Shown: positions 1 to 6,403 of the stretch, piece by piece | Position numbering within the stretch: the first letter of the stretch is position 1 | How the letters are laid out: each line of letters opens with the position of its first letter | Source of the DNA: an uncultured Lachnospiraceae bacterium | Lineage (GTDB): Bacteria; Bacillota; Clostridia; Lachnospirales; Lachnospiraceae | DNA: 6,463 nt | NCBI GenBank assembly: GCA_910585935.1 | Contig: CAJUHN010000229.1 | Location: forward strand, 1-6,463 | Direction: 5' to 3' | The notes under the pieces: model-generated | Database searches by the model: none | What the model saw: only the letters and a program-made list of their open reading frames with translations | What the model was told of the DNA's origin: nothing | Made by a program: the position numbers and the translations under genes

Positions 1-8
1 AGGGGCTG

Positions 9-80
9 CGAATTTAGTACCGCGTAGTCTTACACGGAGCGAGAGCGCGGCTTCGTTGGAAATAAGCGCTTGCCGTAGCG
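9..80 (+). repeat. GC-rich intergenic repeat, left copy (inverted relative to the right copy)
   Basis: Bases 9-61 match the reverse complement of 6351-6403 without gaps at 46 of 53 positions by hand alignment. The identical parts are 9-23 and 34-55, and most differences fall in 24-33. Similarity resumes at 69-80 (CTTGCCGTAGCG) against the reverse complement of 6332-6344 (CTCGCCGTAAGCG). The block is far more GC-rich than its surroundings and carries no gene. It looks like a REP/BOX-like dispersed palindromic repeat. No transposase or target-site duplication is visible, and only 8 bases lie outside it, so its outer boundary may be cut by the window edge. Confidence 0.8.
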
Positions 81-88
81 GAACAAGC
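68..88. other. hairpin at the inner end of the left repeat
   Basis: GCTTG (68-72) plus CCG (73-75) pair with CGG (79-81) plus CAAGC (84-88). The loop is TAG and there is a two-base AA bulge at 82-83. No T-tract follows on the + strand, so it is not a classical terminator in that direction. It is probably part of the palindromic repeat fold. Confidence 0.5.
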
Positions 89-261
89 AAAACAGAAATT
101 TTATAGGAAAAAGTTAAAATGTATTTTTTAAAGTATGGTAAGTAATTTGATTTATCATTTTGAATGAGAAGAAGAGAATTTGGTTTATAGAAGTAAGCAG
201 ATGATAGGTTGGATTACGAATACAGAAAGAGAAGTTTGAAAAAATCAAAGGAGGATTTATT
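89..261 (+). promoter_or_regulatory. AT-rich leader upstream of the Ca2+-ATPase gene
   Basis: This noncoding stretch between the repeat and the ATPase must hold the pump's promoter, because nothing upstream in the window is coding. I could not find a convincing -35/-10 pair with 16-18 base spacing. Partial -10-like hexamers (TATAGG at 102, TATGGT at 134) lack good partners. The one clear signal is a near-consensus Shine-Dalgarno, AAGGAGG at 248-254, seven bases before the ATG at 262. No riboswitch fold was recognised. Confidence 0.4.
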
Positions 262-2919
262 ATGAAAGGGCTTAATGATAAGGAAGTTGAGGAGTCCCGA
301 AGTAAGTATGGATCGAATAGTATTCCAGATTCAGAACCTACCACGTTTTGGAAGGAGTTTAAGGAAACTTTTAATGATCCTATGATTCGGATTTTATTAG
401 TAATAGCAGTGATCATGATCGGCATGTTCTTTGTGGGATATGCGGAAATCTATGAACCTGTTGGAACAATCGTAGCGGTGCTATTAGTAGCGATTGTATC
501 TGCGAAGACGGGAGTTGCAAGTGATAGTAAGTATCGAGAATTAAAAGATAAAACGGAAAAGGAAAAATGTAAAGTTTATCGGAATGGTGTTGTTACTGTC
601 ATTGATGTAGATGATGTGGTAGTAGGCGATAAGGTATTATTACAATCTGGAGATAAGATACCAGCAGATGGAGTTTTGATTTCTGGAGATTTAAGGGTAG
701 ATAATTCTGCATTGAATGGAGAGGCGGAAGAATGTAAAAAGTTTGCTGCAGAGGAAAGTTTTAAGCTTCCAGATGAGATTACAGGAGATACATTTGTAGA
801 TAAACATTCTCTTTTCAGAGGAGCAGTTGTGTTTGACGGAGAGGGAATTTTAGATGTCCGTAAAGTAGGTTTAAAGACAATGATGGGTAAAATGGCAGAG
901 GAAATGCAAAATGATGAGCCAGATTCTCCATTAAAAGTAAAACTTGCGAAGTTGGCAGGGCAAATTTCTAAATTTGGATATATTGGTGCGGTTGTAATCG
1001 CGGTTTTGTATATCGCATTTTTTATTATCAGTGCAGGTGGGATCAGTGAATATATGGCACATGGCTGGTCAGAGGTTATAAAAGATGTGGTAGAAGCAGT
1101 GTCTTTAGCGGTTGTTATCATTGTCTGTGCTGTGCCGGAAGGTCTTCCTCTGATGATTTCTTTAGTTTTGATGCAGAATACCAGTAAGATGTTAGATCAT
1201 AATGTATTAGTGCGTAAAGCGATTGGTATTGAAACAGCAGGTTCTTTGAATATTTTATTTAGTGATAAGACAGGAACTATCACAAAAGGTAGATTGGAAG
1301 TAGTTGATTTCTTTACTGCAGATGGAAATTCTATTGAGATAAAAGATTTGAGTAAGCATAGTAAAGTAAAGGGATTGTTGGATTTAGCGATCGGCAAGAA
1401 TACAGCGGCTATGTATGATGCGAATCATAAAGTGATTGGTGGTAATGCTACAGATCAGGCGTTGATGAAATTTATCGGAGAAGAAACGTATCATGCTTTA
1501 AATGCGAATACAGAATATGAAGTAACAGTTTCTCAAGGATTTAATTCCACGAATAAATTCAGTCAATCTCATATTGAAAATTTAAAAAGGACATTTTATA
1601 AAGGTGCTCCAGAACGACTGCTTGCCGTGGCTACAAAATATTTAGACTCAGATGGCAATATTAAAGCTTTAAATAAAAAGGTATTAGATGAAAAAATTGA
1701 TGGATTGGCAAAAAAGGCGATGCGTGTATTAGCTTTTGGATATTCTGAAAAAGAATTAAAAGAAAGCAGTATCAATGATGATATTGTGATCATTGGATTA
1801 GTTGGTATTCGTGATGATGTGCGCGCAGAGGCAAAAGAAGCGATTGAGGAAGTGCAGACAGCGGGTATTCAAGTTGTCATGATTACAGGGGATCGTTTGG
1901 AAACAGCAGTAGCGATTGCAAAAGATGCTGGATTAATCAAAAATAGCACAGATAAGGCGCTTACCTCGGCACAGTTAAATGAAATGTCAGATGAACAAGT
2001 AAAGGCGATTATCAAGGATATTCGCGTGATTGCTCGTGCCCTTCCGACTGATAAATCCCGTATGGTTCGTCTCTGTCAGGAAATGAACTTAGTTGTCGGT
2101 ATGACAGGAGATGGGGTGAATGATTCTCCGGCGCTGAAGAGAGCAGATGTAGGTTTTGCGATGGGCAGCGGTACAGAAGCAGCAAAAGAAGCAGGGAAAA
2201 TTGTTATTTTGGATGATAACTTTAAATCTATTAAAGATGCTATTTGGTATGGAAGAACTATTTATCATAATATTTTAAAATTTTGTAAGTTCCAGTTAGT
2301 TATTAATGTAGCTGCAGTAGTAGTTAGTGCATTATCGCCATTTTTTGGAGTAGAAGAACCATTAAAGGTGACGCATCTATTATTTGTCAATCTGGTTATG
2401 GATGGGCTGGGCGCTATTATGCTAGGAAATGAACCTGCTAGGGAAAAATATATGAAAGAAAAACCTAGAAGAAGAGATGAGAGCATTTTAAATAAGCCGA
2501 TGATGATGCAGATTTTAACTATGGGGTTATGGCTTACGGTTTTAAGCTTTTTATATTTAAAACTGGATTTTTTCAAAGGATTTTTTGAAACACCAGAACA
2601 GCATTTGACTGCTTATTTTGTATTATTTATTGTAAGTGCATTATTCAATGGATTTAATGTGAGAGATGATGGATTTGCCATTTTTAAAGGATTAAATGAG
2701 AATACAGGATTTTTAAAAGTATTTTTTACTATTATTATAGTACAGGCAATGCTTGTAAATGCAGCATTGATTCCTCTAGCACCGTTTAAATTTATCGGAG
2801 AGATGTTCAGTTGTACTCCATTTGGGATAAAAGGTTGGATCTTAGCATTTGTTTTAGCTTTTACTATGATACCAGTCGATATAATCAGAAAGGCAGTCAC
2901 GGGAGTAAATAAAGAATAG
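262..2919 (+). CDS. P-type Ca2+-transporting ATPase, PMCA type
   Basis: This membrane pump uses ATP to export Ca2+ through a phospho-aspartate intermediate. It has 885 residues and looks complete, with AAGGAGG seven bases before the ATG. Order of parts: short N-terminal cation-ATPase region (1-40), M1-M2 (about 42-80), actuator domain, M3-M4 (about 238-304) with the ion-site motif VPEGLP (291-296), phosphorylation motif DKTGT (335-339, acceptor Asp335), nucleotide-domain KGAPE (447-451), TGD (542-544), hinge TGDGVNDSP (615-623), and M5-M10 to the C-terminus. In M6 the motif is NLVMD (710-714), with Met where SERCA has Thr. In M5, Asn682 is followed by Ala685 where SERCA has a Glu. Both match PMCA pumps and point to one Ca2+ per cycle. 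The actuator motif reads NGEA (152-155) instead of TGES, keeping the Glu. It is a separate unit ending in a strong terminator. Ca2+ is inferred from the family; the substrate is untested. Confidence 0.93.
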   Translation: MKGLNDKEVEESRSKYGSNSIPDSEPTTFWKEFKETFNDPMIRILLVIAVIMIGMFFVGYAEIYEPVGTIVAVLLVAIVSAKTGVASDSKYRELKDKTEKEKCKVYRNGVVTVIDVDDVVVGDKVLLQSGDKIPADGVLISGDLRVDNSALNGEAEECKKFAAEESFKLPDEITGDTFVDKHSLFRGAVVFDGEGILDVRKVGLKTMMGKMAEEMQNDEPDSPLKVKLAKLAGQISKFGYIGAVVIAVLYIAFFIISAGGISEYMAHGWSEVIKDVVEAVSLAVVIIVCAVPEGLPLMISLVLMQNTSKMLDHNVLVRKAIGIETAGSLNILFSDKTGTITKGRLEVVDFFTADGNSIEIKDLSKHSKVKGLLDLAIGKNTAAMYDANHKVIGGNATDQALMKFIGEETYHALNANTEYEVTVSQGFNSTNKFSQSHIENLKRTFYKGAPERLLAVATKYLDSDGNIKALNKKVLDEKIDGLAKKAMRVLAFGYSEKELKESSINDDIVIIGLVGIRDDVRAEAKEAIEEVQTAGIQVVMITGDRLETAVAIAKDAGLIKNSTDKALTSAQLNEMSDEQVKAIIKDIRVIARALPTDKSRMVRLCQEMNLVVGMTGDGVNDSPALKRADVGFAMGSGTEAAKEAGKIVILDDNFKSIKDAIWYGRTIYHNILKFCKFQLVINVAAVVVSALSPFFGVEEPLKVTHLLFVNLVMDGLGAIMLGNEPAREKYMKEKPRRRDESILNKPMMMQILTMGLWLTVLSFLYLKLDFFKGFFETPEQHLTAYFVLFIVSALFNGFNVRDDGFAIFKGLNENTGFLKVFFTIIIVQAMLVNAALIPLAPFKFIGEMFSCTPFGIKGWILAFVLAFTMIPVDIIRKAVTGVNKE

Positions 2920-2924
2920 AAGGT

Positions 2925-2956
2925 AAGGCAGTCACAAAAAAGGTGGCTGCCTTTTT
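2925..2956 (+). terminator. intrinsic terminator after the Ca2+-ATPase gene
   Basis: An 11-bp stem pairs 2925-2935 (AAGGCAGTCAC) with 2943-2953 (GTGGCTGCCTT), with one G-T pair. The loop is AAAAAAG and the T-run is 2952-2956. It starts six bases after the stop codon. The preceding A-rich side could give some reverse activity. This separates the pump from the downstream operon. Confidence 0.9.
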
Positions 2957-3141
2957 ATGCGCAGCTCTATACAGGCGAAATATGCCAAAGAGGTGACGGG
3001 TAGGGGAAGAAAGCTTCCCTACACGATTAATAGTAAATGAAAGTGAAAGTGTTTGAGGATTGGTTGAAAAGAGAGGAAATTTGTTAAGGAGTTTGTATGA
3101 GGAAGATATTTGTTTGATGTTGAGGAAATAGGAGGAATGAT
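2957..3141 (+). promoter_or_regulatory. leader region of the HAD-mcrBC operon with a hairpin
   Basis: This noncoding stretch lies between the terminator and the HAD gene and must hold the operon promoter. A hairpin pairs GTAGGG (3000-3005) with CCCTAC (3017-3022) and AAG (3007-3009) with CTT (3014-3016). G3006 is bulged and the loop is AAAG. No T-run follows it. A weak promoter candidate is TTGTTA (3081-3086) with GATATT (3105-3110), 18 bases apart, 4 of 6 matches each. The strong Shine-Dalgarno AGGAGG is at 3130-3135. Confidence 0.4.
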
Positions 3142-3903
3142 ATGGTTTTATTTGTTTCTGATTTAGATAATACATTGATTTATTCTTATAAAAGAGAGAT
3201 AGGAAAGAAAAAAATTTGTGTTGAGTTATATGAGGGAAAAGAGATTTCTTTTATGACAGAGAATTCTTATAGATTGTTAAAAGAAATAAGAGAGCAGGTT
3301 TGTTTTATACCTATAACAACTAGGTCAATAGAGCAATATCAGAGAATTTTTTTGGAAAGGGGAAATTTTTCTGATTATGCTTTAGTCTGTAATGGTGGTA
3401 TTTTATTAGTGAAAAATGAAATAGAGAAAAAATGGTATAAGGATTCTTTGAAAATGATAGCGGGTTGTCAGGAGGAATTGGAAAAAGGGGAGAGGTTATT
3501 AGAAAGGGATAGATTTCGGAAATTTGAAATACGAAAAATCAGTGATTTATTTTTATTTACAAAGAGCAGCAAGCCAGATGATACGATGGTTTATTTAAAA
3601 AGAGAATTAGAAGAAAAATTAGTAGATGTATGCAACAATGGAGAAAAGATCTATATCGTGCCGAAAAATCTGAATAAAGGAATGGCGTTAGAGAGAATAA
3701 AAGAGAAAATAAAAGCAGATTATGTGATGGCAGCGGGAGATAGTGATTTTGATGTTTCGATGTTAAAAAAGGCAGATGTCTGTTTTATTCCCAAAGATTT
3801 AAAAGAGAAGGTGAGGGGAGAGGGAACAGAAGTGATACAAAAAGATGGTATATTTTCAGATATGATATTAGAATATATAAAAGAGAAGAAATGTAAGAGA
3901 TAA
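3142..3903 (+). CDS. HAD-superfamily phosphatase (Cof/type IIB-like), first gene of the mcrBC operon
   Basis: A predicted soluble Mg2+-dependent phosphohydrolase of 253 residues; the substrate is unknown. The HAD motifs are in order: motif I DLDNTL (7-12; nucleophile Asp7, acid/base Asp9), motif II PITTR (57-61, Thr59 likely), the NGG segment (84-86) leading into a cap inserted between motifs II and III, motif III Lys179 in LNKGMAL, and motif IV GDSDFD (199-204). The placement and size of the cap fit the type IIB (Cof, sucrose-phosphate phosphatase-like) class. There is no signal peptide or membrane segment. The start is set by AGGAGG six bases upstream and by motif I beginning at residue 7. 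The stop is 11 bases before the McrB start, so the two are surely co-transcribed. From memory, the N-terminal half resembles HAD proteins of tellurium-resistance (Ter/StiP) clusters; this needs a search. All catalytic residues are present, so it is probably active. Confidence 0.85.
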   Translation: MVLFVSDLDNTLIYSYKREIGKKKICVELYEGKEISFMTENSYRLLKEIREQVCFIPITTRSIEQYQRIFLERGNFSDYALVCNGGILLVKNEIEKKWYKDSLKMIAGCQEELEKGERLLERDRFRKFEIRKISDLFLFTKSSKPDDTMVYLKRELEEKLVDVCNNGEKIYIVPKNLNKGMALERIKEKIKADYVMAAGDSDFDVSMLKKADVCFIPKDLKEKVRGEGTEVIQKDGIFSDMILEYIKEKKCKR

Positions 3904-3914
3904 GGGAGAAAAAT

Positions 3915-5240
3915 ATGGATAGTAGACAACGAGAAGAAAATGAGTTACTAGATTCAGAAAAAAGATATTGGTGGCTGAATGCTAATCCAAGAGATTGGAG
4001 TTTTTCGGAAATAGAAGTGGGAGAGAGCGTGGAATGGACATTATTTACAGAGAATGGAAATAAGAGACGGGTTTTTCAGAACTTTTTGGACGCAAAGGAA
4101 GGGGAATGGGTGATAGGATATGAATGTACTCCTGTTAAAAAAATTGTCGCATTGTGCAGAGTGAGCAAAGAAAATGATGGGGATTTTATTTCTTTTGAAA
4201 AAATAGAGGATTTAAGAGTGCCAGTTTATTTAGAAGAGATAAAAGAAATAGAGGGATTAAAACAAATGGAATATTTGATCAATCCGCAAGGCAGTTTTTT
4301 TCGGATGACAAAAGAGGAATATCGAATAGTATTTGAAAAAATAAAAGAGAAAAATCCAGCTATTTCTTTAGAGAGTACAGAGGTTAAAGTGTATACAAAA
4401 GAAGATTTTTTGAGAGAGGTTTATTTTTCTTTGGAAGAGTTGGAAAGTTTGTGTGGTTTACTGAGAAGAAAGAAAAATATTATTTTACAAGGAGCACCGG
4501 GGGTGGGAAAAACTTTTATGGCAAAGAGATTAGCTTATGCGATGATAGGAGATAGAGATGAGAGCAGAGTGGCAAATATACAGTTTCATCAAAGTTATTC
4601 TTATGAAGATTTTGTGATGGGATATCGTCCTTATGAAGATGGATTTCGGCTGGAATATGGAATTTTCTATGATTTTTGCAAAAGAGCACAAAAATATCCC
4701 AAAGAAGAGTATTTTTTTATTATTGATGAAATCAATAGAGGAAATCTGAGCAAGATTTTTGGAGAACTTTTAATGTTGATAGAAAATGATAAGCGAGGGG
4801 AGAAATTATTGCTCGCTTATAGTAAAAAATATTTTTCTGTACCGCCTAATTTATATATTATTGGAATGATGAATACAGCGGATAGAAGTTTGGCGACAAT
4901 GGATTATGCACTGCGCAGGAGATTCAGTTTTTATAAGATGAAACCAGCGTTTGAGAGAGAAGAGTTTAGGAGATATCAGAAGGAGTTAGGGAATGAAAGG
5001 TTGGATGCGGTTTTAGAGGTGGTAAAGGAATTGAATCAGGAAATTATAGAGGACAGTTCGTTAGGAGAAGGGTTTGTGATCGGACATAGTTATTTTTGTG
5101 GGGAAGAGTATTTTAGAAAGGAATGGTTAGAGCAGGTGGTGGAGTATGATTTAATTCCTATTTTAGAGGAGTATTGGTTTGATAATCCAAGAAAGTTAAA
5201 AGAATGGGAAGAAAAGTTAAAAGAGGCAGTGCAAGAATGA
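3915..5240 (+). CDS. mcrB: EVE domain-McrB AAA+ GTPase, type IV restriction motor and specificity subunit
   Basis: This is the motor subunit of a modification-dependent restriction system: it binds modified DNA and hydrolyses GTP to drive McrC cleavage. The protein has 441 residues, near the 459 of E. coli McrB. The N-terminus (about 17-143) is an EVE domain of the PUA-like fold, with YWWLN (18-22), NGNKRR (47-52), QNF (55-57), VIGYE (66-70) and NPQG (123-126). It replaces the E. coli McrB DNA-binding domain and probably reads a modified base. The AAA+ part has Walker A GAPGVGKT (193-200), FHQSYSYEDF (224-233), Walker B with DEINRGN (271-277), the McrB-specific MNTADRS (319-325) tied to GTP use, and the LRRRF arginine segment (333-337). 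The Shine-Dalgarno GGGAG is at 3904-3908. The stop overlaps the next start as ATGA. No motif is missing, so an active enzyme is expected. Which base is recognised cannot be told from sequence. Confidence 0.93.
   Translation: MDSRQREENELLDSEKRYWWLNANPRDWSFSEIEVGESVEWTLFTENGNKRRVFQNFLDAKEGEWVIGYECTPVKKIVALCRVSKENDGDFISFEKIEDLRVPVYLEEIKEIEGLKQMEYLINPQGSFFRMTKEEYRIVFEKIKEKNPAISLESTEVKVYTKEDFLREVYFSLEELESLCGLLRRKKNIILQGAPGVGKTFMAKRLAYAMIGDRDESRVANIQFHQSYSYEDFVMGYRPYEDGFRLEYGIFYDFCKRAQKYPKEEYFFIIDEINRGNLSKIFGELLMLIENDKRGEKLLLAYSKKYFSVPPNLYIIGMMNTADRSLATMDYALRRRFSFYKMKPAFEREEFRRYQKELGNERLDAVLEVVKELNQEIIEDSSLGEGFVIGHSYFCGEEYFRKEWLEQVVEYDLIPILEEYWFDNPRKLKEWEEKLKEAVQE
5221..5226 (+). promoter_or_regulatory. 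ribosome binding site supporting the mcrC start at 5237
   Basis: AAGAGG lies ten bases before the ATG at 5237, which shares an ATGA with the mcrB stop. The in-frame ATG at 5204 has only AAGAAAG-like A-rich sequence before it. Stop-start overlap favours translational coupling at 5237. Confidence 0.5.
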
Positions 5241-6307
5241 AGCAGGATCAGAAGATAAATAAGAATAGAAATAAAAATATCTTTATCAAAAATATTTATT
5301 ATATGTTGGCTTTTGCATATCAAACATTACAGGGAAGAGATTTTATAGAGGCAGGGGCTGAGGATTTTGAACATATTTATGATCTATATGCTAAGATATT
5401 GGAGAGGGGAATGGTAAACCAAGTGAAAAGAGGGGTGTATAAAGAGTATCAGGAGAAAAAAGAGGGGATGAAGGTAATAAAGGGGAGGATAGAGTTAGCG
5501 GATTCGATGCAAGGATGGGGAAGAAAAGAGGGAGAGATTATTTGCAGCTTTGATGATTTTACAGAGGACTGTAAGTTTAATCAGATAATAAAAGCAGTGG
5601 GGTATTTTTTGATGACTAGACAGGAAGTGAAAAAGGAAAATAGGAAGGCTTTAAAAAAGGTATTATTGCGGTTTTCGGAAGTAAAATTGATATCATGGAG
5701 GGAAATTGTGTGGGATAAGATTCGATTTTATAGAAATAGTGCTTCTTATGAGATGCTATTATATGTTTGTAGGTGTACAATAGAGAGAGAACTTTTGACA
5801 GAACAAAGGAGGGAGAGGAAAGTAAAGGATTATTGGGAGGAGCAAAATTTGCCAAAATTGTTTGAGAGGTTTGTGTTGGAATATTATAAGATATATTTTC
5901 CACAGTATAAGCCAATCGCGAAGAAGATAACATGGGATATAGAAGGGAATAAAAGGTATTTGCCAGATATGCGCACTGATGTGAAAATGAATTTTCGAGA
6001 TAGATGTTTGATCATTGATACAAAATTTTATAAAACAGAGATGCAAAAATATTATGAAAGAGAAACAATTCATTCTGCTAATCTTTATCAGATTTATACT
6101 TATGTGAAGAATGAAGACAAAGAAAATAAAAAGAATGTAGCGGGAGTGCTGCTTTATGCAAAAACAGTAGAAGGGAAGGAATTAGATGAGGAATATCAGA
6201 TGGGAGGGAGTAAAATAGGAGTGGTGACAATTGATTTGGGGAAGGAGTTCTGTGAAATAGAAAAAAGGCTTAGGGAGCTTGTAGAGAGGTATTTGTTAGT
6301 GGGGTGA
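5237..6307 (+). CDS. mcrC: McrC-type PD-(D/E)xK endonuclease subunit of the type IV restriction system
   Basis: The nuclease partner of McrB. It stimulates the GTPase and cuts DNA in the McrBC complex. With the start at 5237 it has 356 residues, close to E. coli McrC (about 350). The N-terminal half (about 15-90, starting FIKNIYYML) is the McrC region expected to contact the McrB ring. The C-terminal nuclease core has LPDMRTD (242-248), LIIDTKFY (258-265) and NLYQIYTYV (282-290). The likely catalytic set is Asp248, Asp261 and Lys263. Its spacing equals that of Asp244, Asp257 and Lys259, which I recall for E. coli McrC. There are no membrane segments. An in-frame ATG at 5204 would add 11 residues inside the mcrB end; I prefer 5237 for the ATGA overlap. 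The gene uses AGA/AGG for 22 of 26 Arg codons by hand count. No T-run terminator follows; the palindromic repeat block begins about 14 bases after the stop. Confidence 0.92.
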   Translation: MKQDQKINKNRNKNIFIKNIYYMLAFAYQTLQGRDFIEAGAEDFEHIYDLYAKILERGMVNQVKRGVYKEYQEKKEGMKVIKGRIELADSMQGWGRKEGEIICSFDDFTEDCKFNQIIKAVGYFLMTRQEVKKENRKALKKVLLRFSEVKLISWREIVWDKIRFYRNSASYEMLLYVCRCTIERELLTEQRRERKVKDYWEEQNLPKLFERFVLEYYKIYFPQYKPIAKKITWDIEGNKRYLPDMRTDVKMNFRDRCLIIDTKFYKTEMQKYYERETIHSANLYQIYTYVKNEDKENKKNVAGVLLYAKTVEGKELDEEYQMGGSKIGVVTIDLGKEFCEIEKRLRELVERYLLVG

Positions 6308-6320
6308 AAGAGTGTGTGGT

Positions 6321-6354
6321 GGCGAAAGGGTCGCTTACGGCGAGGAAGTATTCC
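6321..6354. other. chain of short palindromes just after mcrC
   Basis: GCGA (6322-6325) can pair with TCGC (6331-6334). The same TCGC can instead pair with GCGA at 6340-6343, so the two folds exclude each other. GGAA (6344-6347) pairs with TTCC (6351-6354) around GTA. There is no T-run, so termination here is not certain, though the block could stall transcription or protect the 3' end of the mcrC message. Confidence 0.4.
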
Positions 6355-6403
6355 ACCGAAGCCGCGCTCTCGCTCCGTTCCAGACGTAGCGGTACTAAAT
6401 TCG
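6332..6403 (-). repeat. GC-rich intergenic repeat, right copy
   Basis: This is the reverse-complement partner of the repeat at 9-80. Bases 6351-6403 match 9-61 at 46 of 53 positions without gaps, and 6332-6344 match 69-80 with one gap and one mismatch. It starts 24 bases after the mcrC stop. The two copies face each other and enclose the whole four-gene segment. Confidence 0.8.

Noticed and set aside
9..80. Insertion-sequence ends or CRISPR repeats
   Set aside because: There is no transposase in the window, no visible target duplication, and only two inverted copies without spacer units, so only a generic repeat is called.
576..1121. Minus-strand open frame of 181 residues inside the Ca2+-ATPase gene
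   Set aside because: Its low-complexity Ser/Thr/Pro-rich translation is what the antisense of a conserved A/G-rich gene gives; the + strand frame carries all the ATPase motifs.
3081..3110. Promoter TTGTTA-18-GATATT for the operon
   Set aside because: Each box matches only 4 of 6 consensus bases, which occurs often by chance in AT-rich DNA; it is mentioned in the leader entry but not called separately.
2897..3175. Minus-strand open frame of 92 residues over the terminator and leader
   Set aside because: It crosses a strong terminator hairpin and the starts of + strand signals, and shows no family motif.
5204..5236. Upstream in-frame start giving mcrC 11 more residues
   Set aside because: The extra residues overlap the mcrB end, there is no clear ribosome binding site, and the ATGA overlap at 5237 is a better start.
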